From Lachnospiraceae bacterium (GTDB lineage: Bacteria; Bacillota; Clostridia; Lachnospirales; Lachnospiraceae): a stretch of 10,828 bases of DNA. The position numbers were made by a program, and so were the translations under genes. This document shows positions 1-5,741 of the stretch, in pieces. Every line of letters begins with the position of its first letter. The first letter of the stretch is position 1. The stretch is from contig CAAGPW010000101.1 in assembly GCA_900771955.1 (NCBI GenBank), positions 1-10,828 on the forward strand, in the 5' to 3' direction. The notes beneath the pieces are model-generated. The model was given only the letters and a program-made list of their open reading frames with translations. It was not told the origin of the DNA and ran no database searches.

Positions 1-1559
1 ACTCTTTTTAAAAGTGACATGGCTTTTCCGGCAATGGCTTTGTGGATGCCGTGGGCAATGTCGGCAATTTCTTTATTCTGCGCGATCAGGGAAATGACTT
101 CGGACTCGGCAAACACACTGCACATGCTGCTGATCTCAATTTCCTCTTTGGACTGCAGGGAAACCGGTCCGAGCTCATCGAGACTGATCTCCAGGGAGCG
201 CGCCATCATTTCAAGGAAGCGCCCGGTTCCGGCGGCACATTTGTCGTTCATGACAAAGTCAGCGACTTCCCCGTTTTCGTTTAAGCGGATCGCCTTACTG
301 TCCTGACCGCCGATGTCTAAGATCGTGCGGACATCCGGAAACAGCAGATGCGCACCCTTTCCGTGGCAGCTGATCTCAGTGACGGTCTTATCAGCGAATG
401 GAATGCTGACACGACCATATCCGGTAGATACGATCAGGGAAATATCATCTCTGGTGAGCCCGGCTTTTTTTAATACGTCAGCCAGAGCGGCATCTGCACT
501 CTGGGAAGATTTTGCACCGGTGCGGACGACAGAAAACGCCCGGATCTTTTTATTCTCATCTAAAATTACAGCGTTCGTTGAGGTGGAACCGCTGTCAATA
601 CCTAATGTATACAAAGTATCACCCTTTCTTCTGGAGATTATTTTCTTTCCGGTCAGTGACAGACCCTTTTTAACCTGAAGCTCTTCGATAAATGCTTCCA
701 CACGCGTACGTACCTGCCCGGCACACTGTCTGGTGGAGTCTGTTTCAACTAACAGGATCGGTACATCCAGATGTTCCTTAAAATCCGCATATTCATAGGA
801 ATAGGAATCACAGAATTTTACGGTGTGATATAAGATACCGTCAAGCCGGTCGGTAAAGCCATCGACCAGATTTTCTCTGGAGGCGGCTTTTAACATGCGC
901 ATACACGGGATCTGGTTGAGTAATGCCGCGGCATAGGAGGTAAGAGGCGATTCCTTCGACACGGAAAAGTTTCTTTCGATCCCGGTGCAGGTTAAGTCAA
1001 ACAGGAGGTTTACGCCACTGTCGGTCAAAAGCTGACGGATCTCGTTGTTGCATCGGGCTCCCATAATGCCGACGTTTACGGCAGAAGCCCTGGTGGCGGA
1101 TATTTTTTCGGACGGACAGGCATTTTCTTTGACTTTTTCTGCCTTCTCCAGTGCGGCCCTGTTTTGCATCATGGATACAAAGCGTGCTTCATCAAATTTT
1201 TTTCCCGAAAATGCTTCGTACGAGGAGATCATTTCCCGTAGCTGGCGCTCATAAAGCGTTACGGCAAAATCATTGACTTTGCGCGGAATGTCCAGCAAAA
1301 AGAAAAATTTGTCCGGAAACTGGCTCTTTAAGGTGTCATAGAGACGGCGGATGCTGTCACAGCAGGTCGTTAAGATCACGCCCTCGTAGTCATTTTCCAT
1401 GACATCCTCCAGCACAGCCTTGGTGTAAGAGCAGATGTTTGCATGCATCAGCGTGTCCGCATGGTTAAAATCTGTGACAGATGGCTCAAGCCGTTTAATA
1501 TCGGTATCCATGGATTCAAACAGCTCCATGGGAGTATATTTACATACGTAACCCAGCAT
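1..1559 (-). CDS. HgdB-like 2-hydroxyacyl-CoA dehydratase domain fused to ATP-dependent activase (3' end cut by window edge)
   Basis: I translated this minus-strand frame by hand: it is open for 519 codons with no stop and runs off the left edge. Residues 1-315 form an HgdB-type domain, with the TTCCDS motif (Cys66, Cys67), KFCDSY (Cys250) and a closing GQVRTRVEAFIE motif. Residues about 318-519 form a BadF/BadG/HgdC activase of the ASKHA ATPase fold: IDSGSTST phosphate loop (from 321), STGYGR, DIGGQD (from 415), CAAGTGRF (Cys441) and ISSMC (Cys480). The 39-residue gap between Cys441 and Cys480 equals the gap between the two cysteines by which the HgdC dimer holds its bridging 4Fe-4S cluster. 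Activases of this family hydrolyse ATP to push one electron at very low potential into a dehydratase or reductase; here both partners are on one chain. Roughly 55-65 activase residues should lie outside the window. The ATG is 4 nt after the upstream stop, with AGAAGGGA as ribosome site. The substrate is not identifiable. Confidence 0.93.
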   Translation of the reverse strand, partial: MLGYVCKYTPMELFESMDTDIKRLEPSVTDFNHADTLMHANICSYTKAVLEDVMENDYEGVILTTCCDSIRRLYDTLKSQFPDKFFFLLDIPRKVNDFAVTLYERQLREMISSYEAFSGKKFDEARFVSMMQNRAALEKAEKVKENACPSEKISATRASAVNVGIMGARCNNEIRQLLTDSGVNLLFDLTCTGIERNFSVSKESPLTSYAAALLNQIPCMRMLKAASRENLVDGFTDRLDGILYHTVKFCDSYSYEYADFKEHLDVPILLVETDSTRQCAGQVRTRVEAFIEELQVKKGLSLTGKKIISRRKGDTLYTLGIDSGSTSTNAVILDENKKIRAFSVVRTGAKSSQSADAALADVLKKAGLTRDDISLIVSTGYGRVSIPFADKTVTEISCHGKGAHLLFPDVRTILDIGGQDSKAIRLNENGEVADFVMNDKCAAGTGRFLEMMARSLEISLDELGPVSLQSKEEIEISSMCSVFAESEVISLIAQNKEIADIAHGIHKAIAGKAMSLLKR

Positions 1560-1563
1560 AATT

Positions 1564-2832
1564 TCACATTCCCTTCTGATTTACAACTTCTAAAAATGCT
1601 TCCAGTCTTGTTTTGATCTGACCGTCATGGCTGTTTCTGCGGTCCATGCCATCTCCGTCGATCACAAGCAGTGGAATATCTGCTTCACGCAGTGCTTCGC
1701 GCAGCTGGAAGACACCGCCGGAAGACTGCTTGCAGCCCCAGTGGCAGAAATTGATGACGCCGTCCGCATGCATGTCCCTTGCCAGTTTTGTGACCATGGA
1801 TGCCTTGCGCTCGTACGGCCCGTTATAGAGATTGTTTAACATCTTGGTCGCAAGTGCCTCAAGCGGATGATCCGTATCTAACGGTTCCATATAGTCGAGG
1901 TTCATCTCCGTAACCTGGATCTGATAGTCTTTTCCGAGATTGAAATAATGTTTTAACGTTTCCTGATAAAACGGAAGCAGATGTACCCAGACAATGCGTT
2001 TTCCGTGAAATTCAGGATAACCTTTGATGTCCTCGGCAAAACTGCGGAACAGATCGAGTGTTTCCGGGGTGCCGATATTTAGGTGGGTGGCAAACAGCAT
2101 GTACATCTGAAGTGTCAGTGTGGACGGGTAGTAGCGGTCGCGCTGCATTTTTAAGAATTCTTTATAGCAGGCTTTGGATTCATTTTCACGGGAAAGAACT
2201 TCAGAAAGGTCATCCATGTGGAAAACTTTGCCGGTCAGCCCTTCCAGTGTGGATATCAGTTCCTTTAACTGGGATACCAGATAGGAAACAGCATCTTCGG
2301 AATATGCATTCGGCACGTCGATCACGTAGGTGCTGATCGGATGATTTTTTTCGATATAGCGGAATGTATTGATGTTTCCATCGCAGATCATGGAAGTAGT
2401 GACCCCGAAAGCGGCGGTTGGAATGACGCCGGAGTCTACGGCACCGATAAAATCCTTGTGATAGGAACAGAGCGTGGAAGCAATTCCTTTTTGTTCTGCG
2501 CGGTCAATGAAATAATCTTCGCAGGTAAATCCGGATAAAAAGGAAGAAAGACATTCCATGGAGAGGGCGTTTAGCCCGAAGCACTGGAAGATCTCGACCG
2601 GAGCAAAAAGATTGGCCCAGACGGTCTGATCCGGGTGTTCTAAAGCAAACAGCGTATTTTTAACGCCAAGTGTATTAAGTTTCTGATAAGCCTTTGGCAT
2701 CTCCTTCGCGGCAAAATGTTCGGTGCGGAACTGCTCTAAGTGAAGTCCTATGTCGATCATTTTGCGGGAAACGGCCGGATGCGGTTCGGCATACTTTTTT
2801 ATGTAATTTCCATAAGTTTTTATCACATTCAT
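1564..2832 (-). CDS. 2-hydroxyacyl-CoA dehydratase family (HgdB/D-component-like) Fe-S subunit
   Basis: A 422-residue protein of the HgdA/HgdB superfamily (2-hydroxyglutaryl-CoA dehydratase D-component family). Expected cluster ligands are visible: Cys122 in a CSYHK motif, Cys150 in MICDGN and Cys367 in HWGCKQSSGG, with Cys363 close by. It ends in GQIKTRLEAFLE, the same terminal motif as the HgdB domain of the next gene, so the two are paralogous subunits and may form a heterodimer as in HgdAB or HadBC. Members hold a 4Fe-4S cluster (a double-cubane cluster in some reductases) that accepts electrons from the ATP-driven activase. I chose the ATG at 2832 because AAAGGATGG lies just upstream and the protein then begins like the family. 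The same frame stays open to 3027, but that extension would cross the promoter and the divergent gene's start. It is first in the operon, with 4 nt to the fused gene. The substrate is unknown; no CoA-transferase or acyl-CoA dehydrogenase is visible nearby. Confidence 0.92.
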   Translation of the reverse strand: MNVIKTYGNYIKKYAEPHPAVSRKMIDIGLHLEQFRTEHFAAKEMPKAYQKLNTLGVKNTLFALEHPDQTVWANLFAPVEIFQCFGLNALSMECLSSFLSGFTCEDYFIDRAEQKGIASTLCSYHKDFIGAVDSGVIPTAAFGVTTSMICDGNINTFRYIEKNHPISTYVIDVPNAYSEDAVSYLVSQLKELISTLEGLTGKVFHMDDLSEVLSRENESKACYKEFLKMQRDRYYPSTLTLQMYMLFATHLNIGTPETLDLFRSFAEDIKGYPEFHGKRIVWVHLLPFYQETLKHYFNLGKDYQIQVTEMNLDYMEPLDTDHPLEALATKMLNNLYNGPYERKASMVTKLARDMHADGVINFCHWGCKQSSGGVFQLREALREADIPLLVIDGDGMDRRNSHDGQIKTRLEAFLEVVNQKGM

Positions 2833-2899
2833 GCGGGAAAACCATCCTTTTAGTAATATTCTGTCGTGTACCCGACGGCGCACGTCTGCTGTCGCGAAC

Positions 2900-2908
2900 A
2901 TTATACCA
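2900..2908 (-). promoter_or_regulatory. Extended -10 promoter for the dehydratase/activase operon
   Basis: On the minus strand the sequence TGGTATAAT gives a perfect TATAAT (2905-2900) preceded by the extended -10 TG. The region about 17 nt further upstream (2928-2923, CTTTCT) is a poor -35, which an extended -10 can offset. Transcription would start near 2893, leaving an untranslated leader of about 60 nt before the ATG at 2832. It lies back-to-back with the plus-strand promoter of the DUF362 gene. Confidence 0.6.
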
Positions 2909-2950
2909 CAATCCGAAAAAGAAGAAAGTGTTTGTTTTGCAAACCCATTC

Positions 2951-2979
2951 TTGCGGATTGGGCAGGGACATAGTAAAAT
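2951..2979 (+). promoter_or_regulatory. Candidate sigma-A promoter for the DUF362 gene
   Basis: TTGCGG (2951-2956), a 17-nt spacer and TAAAAT (2974-2979) fit a vegetative promoter with a weak -35. The start codon at 3015 follows about 35 nt after the -10, and a good ribosome site (ACGGAGGATG) lies in between. It is divergent from the minus-strand -10 at 2900-2908, so the two units share about 45 bp of regulatory DNA. Confidence 0.5.
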
Positions 2980-3014
2980 GAAAAAAAGATAAAACAGGGA
3001 ACGGAGGATGATAC

Positions 3015-4130
3015 ATGGAAAAATCAAAAGTATACTTTACGACCTTCAAAACTACGGGAAATGAAAACCTCCTGCAGAAGCTGCGCCGCCTGATCCTTAC
3101 GGCAGGAATTCGTGATATTGACTTTACAGACCGTTATGCGGCGATCAAGATACATTTCGGTGAACTGGGAAATCTTGCATTCTTACGTCCCAATTATGCA
3201 AAGGTAGTTGCAGATGTGGTGAAAGAATGTGGTGGAAAGCCATTTCTTACAGACTGCAATACGCTTTATGTGGGCAGCCGGAAAAATGCACTCGACCATA
3301 TGGATACAGCGTACACAAACGGATTTTCTCCGTTTTCCACCGGATGCCATGTTATCATTGCGGACGGGTTAAAAGGAACGGATGAAGCATATGTACCGAT
3401 CGATGGCGAATATGTGAAAGAGGCAAAGATCGGACGTGCGATCATGGATGCGGATGTTTTTATTACGCTGACCCATTTTAAGGGACATGAAGAGGCAGGA
3501 TTTGGCGGGGCATTAAAGAACATTGGTATGGGCTGCGGTTCGCGTGCCGGAAAGATGGAGATGCACTGCGATGGGAAAACGCATGTGGATCAGTCGAAAT
3601 GTGTGGGCTGCGGAGCCTGTAAGAGGATCTGCGCACATGACGCGCCGTCCATTGCAGACGGAAAAGCCAGTATCGATCTGGATAAATGTGTAGGGTGCGG
3701 CAGATGTATCGGAGTCTGTCCGAAGGATGCGGTCTATGCCAACGGCAATAATTCCAATGACCTTTTGAATTATAAGATCGCGGAGTACAGCCTTGCGGTA
3801 TGCAAGGACCGGCCATGTTTCCATATTTCACTGGTGTGCGATGTGTCACCGAACTGTGACTGTCATGCGGAAAATGACATCCCGATCATCCCGAATGTCG
3901 GAATGTTTGCATCGTTTGATCCGGTGGCGCTTGATGTGGCATGTGCCGATGCATGTAACCGTCAGCCGGTGGTTTCGGGCAGTATTTTGAGCGATCATAT
4001 TGCGGAGCATCACCACGGGGAAGGAGATCATTTTCATATGGTACATCCGGACACAAACTGGAGATCCTGTGTGGAGCACGCCGTAAAGATCGGTCTTGGC
4101 AGCGATCAGTATGAACTGGTCGAAATATAG
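3015..4130 (+). CDS. DUF362 domain protein with two 4Fe-4S ferredoxin motifs
   Basis: A 371-residue cytoplasmic Fe-S protein of the DUF362 family, at about the usual length. Residues 1-185 carry the conserved DUF362 core, including ITLTHFKGHEEAGFGGALKN (T153 to about N168) followed by an IGMGCGSRAGK segment. Two consecutive CxxCxxCxxxC motifs follow: Cys196, 199, 202, 206 and Cys225, 228, 231, 235. Each is typical of a 4Fe-4S cluster in a bacterial 2[4Fe-4S] ferredoxin domain. The C-terminal part continues DUF362-type sequence with His/Cys-rich stretches (around CDVSPNCDCH and HHHGEGDHFH). The biochemical role of the family is not established; an electron-transfer or redox-maturation role is the natural guess. 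GGAGG sits 7 nt before the ATG. It is divergent from the activase operon, which needs a low-potential electron donor, so a functional link is plausible but unproved. The coiled-coil gene follows after 33 nt, probably co-transcribed. Confidence 0.92.
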   Translation: MEKSKVYFTTFKTTGNENLLQKLRRLILTAGIRDIDFTDRYAAIKIHFGELGNLAFLRPNYAKVVADVVKECGGKPFLTDCNTLYVGSRKNALDHMDTAYTNGFSPFSTGCHVIIADGLKGTDEAYVPIDGEYVKEAKIGRAIMDADVFITLTHFKGHEEAGFGGALKNIGMGCGSRAGKMEMHCDGKTHVDQSKCVGCGACKRICAHDAPSIADGKASIDLDKCVGCGRCIGVCPKDAVYANGNNSNDLLNYKIAEYSLAVCKDRPCFHISLVCDVSPNCDCHAENDIPIIPNVGMFASFDPVALDVACADACNRQPVVSGSILSDHIAEHHHGEGDHFHMVHPDTNWRSCVEHAVKIGLGSDQYELVEI

Positions 4131-4163
4131 ATTCGAAAAAGAAAGACGGCAGGGAGACTGAAA

Positions 4164-4952
4164 ATGAGTACACAGGATAATCTGGAAAAAATATTGAGAA
4201 GCATGCATGTGCTGATTGCAAAGGGAGAGCCGGCGGGACAGTCCAGAGACAGGGTCATCGTCAGCAAACAGGAGCTGCTTGGGCTGTTAAAGGATCTGAA
4301 TATCTGTGTATATAATATCATGGATGAATATGAGATGACGCAGCAAAGCCATGATGAAGCAGAGCGAAAGTCCAGACGGAAGGGCGAAAAGATTGTAAAG
4401 GATGCCGGAAAGATGGCGGAAGATGTCTATGCAGCGTCCGTGATGTATACAAATGAGGCGTTAAATCATATTCAGCGTATTATCCAGAATGCCTCGGATT
4501 CCATGGATGAAGTTTTTGAACGGATGAAGGGGGAACTGGAGGAACGCAAGGATACGGTGCGCGAGAACCAGTTGGAGCTTGAAGGGCAGCTGCATGACCT
4601 CGCAGACACGAAAAAGTATCTGCAGATCATTGAGGAACGGAACAAGGAACTGGAAAAGGAGCGTCAGAAGAAAAAAACCTGGGCAAAGAGTGAGAAAAAG
4701 GCAAGTCCTTATCCGGAGCCAGAGATCAGGATCAACAAAGATTATTTTATCCAGAACGGCATTCCACTTGAACCGGAAAATGAGGATACAACGGATAACG
4801 CAGCCGGGTCAAAAACCGAAGATGCGCCGGTGCAGGAGATGCTGGAAGAAAATGCACTGCCCAAGGAAGCACCTGAGATCAAGGTGAATCTGGATGCAGA
4901 GTATTTTAAGTGGAAGCAGGAACAGAATAAAGAAGAAAAAGGAGAAGACTAG
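4164..4952 (+). CDS. Uncharacterised coiled-coil protein with duplicated PEI-x-x-N motif in an acidic tail
   Basis: I do not recognise a named family for this 262-residue soluble protein. Residues about 1-55 form a predicted helical head (VSKQELLGLLKDLN, then NIMDEYE). Residues about 56-175 are highly charged, Ala/Glu/Lys-rich helix of coiled-coil character, broadly like DivIVA-like or ATP-synthase-b-like stalks. Residues 176-262 are a low-complexity acidic tail rich in P, E, D and N. Two similar short motifs lie in the tail: PEIRINKDYF (186-195) and PEIKVNLDAEYF (237-248). No signal peptide or membrane helix is seen. The ATG follows GGGAGA by 7 nt and lies 33 nt after the DUF362 stop, so the two are probably one operon. 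The stop codon overlaps that of the convergent gene. A scaffolding or cell-architecture role is possible, but nothing in the sequence fixes it. Confidence 0.85.
   Translation: MSTQDNLEKILRSMHVLIAKGEPAGQSRDRVIVSKQELLGLLKDLNICVYNIMDEYEMTQQSHDEAERKSRRKGEKIVKDAGKMAEDVYAASVMYTNEALNHIQRIIQNASDSMDEVFERMKGELEERKDTVRENQLELEGQLHDLADTKKYLQIIEERNKELEKERQKKKTWAKSEKKASPYPEPEIRINKDYFIQNGIPLEPENEDTTDNAAGSKTEDAPVQEMLEENALPKEAPEIKVNLDAEYFKWKQEQNKEEKGED
4719..4748 (+). repeat. First copy of the protein-level motif PEI-R/K-I/V-N...YF
   Basis: Encodes PEIRINKDYF (residues 186-195 of the coiled-coil protein). A second, slightly longer version occurs about 42 residues later at 4872-4907. The repeat is clear at amino-acid level; the DNA copies have diverged. 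Confidence 0.55.
4872..4907 (+). repeat. Second copy of the protein-level motif PEI-R/K-I/V-N...YF
   Basis: Encodes PEIKVNLDAEYF (residues 237-248 of the coiled-coil protein), matching the copy at 4719-4748 with a two-residue insertion before YF. An acidic, probably disordered linker separates the copies. Confidence 0.55.
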
Positions 4953-4964
4953 GAAGCCTTCTCC
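4941..4964 (-). terminator. Hairpin at convergent gene ends; likely intrinsic terminator for the minus-strand gene
   Basis: GGAGAAG (4941-4947) pairs with CTTCTCC (4958-4964) across a 10-nt loop. Read on the minus strand, the stem is followed directly by TTTTTCTTCTTT, a passable U-tract, so the hairpin could end transcription of the minus-strand membrane-protein gene. On the plus strand the following bases are GAGAAGTTTAC, a weaker U-run. The stem overlaps the last codons of both genes, and both stop codons lie in its loop. Confidence 0.5.
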
Positions 4965-5548
4965 GAGAAGTTTACATAATTGATCAGCCTGTCATAGGTG
5001 GCAAGAATCGCACGATTGCCGCGGGCAAGCTGGTCTTTTATAATTTCCGTATAAATGACGGCTTTGTTGATCAGTGAGGCGTCATCACTGCCCAGACAGT
5101 CCATCAGGTAATCGTGTAGCGCAAGGCTTTCGGTAAACTGTTCCAAAATAAGGGAGAGCTCTGTCCGGCACCAGGTAATGTCCGGGAAACGCACCGGCTC
5201 CGTCTGGATGATGAATCCGTTTGGAATCTCTTCGTTATAGAAGGAAGCATCTGCCTTCACGGAATGGATCAGGGGAAGCAGAGAGGACTTTTTTAAGCGT
5301 GCGATAAAATAAAGGCGGTGAAATTCGCCGAGGGTTTCGTAAAGTGCAAAAAGTGCAGCCAGGACATAAAAAATAAGACACACCGGGGATGCCTTTAACA
5401 CTGAGGTATAGGAAAAGCCCAGCCAGCCGAGCAGCAGGAGAATGAAAACGCCGAATACCGGACGGAACCACAGGCTGCTGATCAAAGCTCTGCGGAACAG
5501 CGAGAGATCGTTTTCCTTTAAAGGAACAAAAGCATAATGTTTTTTCAT
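4949..5548 (-). CDS. Small membrane protein with two predicted transmembrane helices, function unknown
   Basis: A 199-residue protein that I cannot place in a named family. After a short basic/polar N-terminus (MKKHYAFVPLKENDLSLF) come two hydrophobic segments at about 28-48 and 55-75, joined by a short loop. A cytoplasmic-looking domain of about 120 residues follows, with mostly helical C-terminal sequence (LSLILEQFTESLALHDYLMD, then a KDQLARGNRA segment). Both termini are expected in the cytoplasm. The ATG at 5548 was chosen because GGAGG lies 7 nt upstream; the ATG at 5566 in the same frame has no such site and would add only six residues. A consensus promoter lies just upstream, divergent from the ftsH promoter. 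The gene converges on the coiled-coil gene and overlaps it by 4 nt. Its position beside ftsH is the only hint of a role. Confidence 0.85.
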   Translation of the reverse strand: MKKHYAFVPLKENDLSLFRRALISSLWFRPVFGVFILLLLGWLGFSYTSVLKASPVCLIFYVLAALFALYETLGEFHRLYFIARLKKSSLLPLIHSVKADASFYNEEIPNGFIIQTEPVRFPDITWCRTELSLILEQFTESLALHDYLMDCLGSDDASLINKAVIYTEIIKDQLARGNRAILATYDRLINYVNFSEKAS

Positions 5549-5583
5549 CCGGGTGCCTCCGATCATTTTTTTGAGATGCTATT

Positions 5584-5612
5584 ATTGTATGATGTGCAAA
5601 AAATAATGTCAA
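5584..5612 (-). promoter_or_regulatory. Sigma-A promoter of the two-helix membrane protein gene
   Basis: On the minus strand a perfect TTGACA (5612-5607) is followed by a 17-nt spacer and TACAAT (5589-5584; 5 of 6 matches). Transcription would begin near 5577, about 28 nt before the ATG at 5548, with GGAGG in the leader. AT-rich sequence upstream, shared with the divergent ftsH promoter, could act as an UP element. Confidence 0.8.
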
Positions 5613-5664
5613 CCGAGGAAAATCTAAAATGTAAATAAAATTTCTAATAAAAGTGTGAATTGCA

Positions 5665-5693
5665 TTGACAAATGAAAAACTGCGATTTAACAT
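5665..5693 (+). promoter_or_regulatory. Sigma-A promoter of ftsH
   Basis: A perfect TTGACA (5665-5670), a 17-nt spacer and TAACAT (5688-5693; 4 of 6) form a good vegetative promoter about 48 nt before the ftsH ATG. I saw no CIRCE element or CtsR-type heptad repeats nearby, so there is no sequence evidence for classical heat-shock control. Confidence 0.75.
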
Positions 5694-5741
5694 GAATCAA
5701 AATAGAAGCAGTTCGTATTTGCAGGGAAGGGAGATTATGCG

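Noticed and set aside
19..678. Plus-strand open frames at 19-306 and 313-678
   Set aside because: They are antisense to the activase domain, whose conserved motifs are unmistakable on the minus strand.
2833..3027. N-terminal extension of the HgdB-like protein to an ATG at 3027
   Set aside because: It would cover the TATAAT promoter and the divergent gene's start, has no ribosome site, and reads as non-family sequence (FYLFFILLCPCP). The ATG at 2832 has AAAGGATGG.
2675..3049. Minus-strand frame of 124 codons across the divergent promoter region
   Set aside because: It overlaps the HgdB-like gene in another frame and the DUF362 start; it has no ribosome site and no family resemblance.
5549..5566. 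ATG at 5566 as start of the two-helix membrane protein
   Set aside because: The GGAGG at the right distance for the ATG at 5548 would lie inside the coding sequence, and no site precedes 5566.
5549..5741. CIRCE or CtsR heat-shock operators upstream of ftsH
   Set aside because: No TTAGCACTC inverted repeat or tandem GTCAAA-type heptads were found; only ordinary divergent sigma-A promoters.
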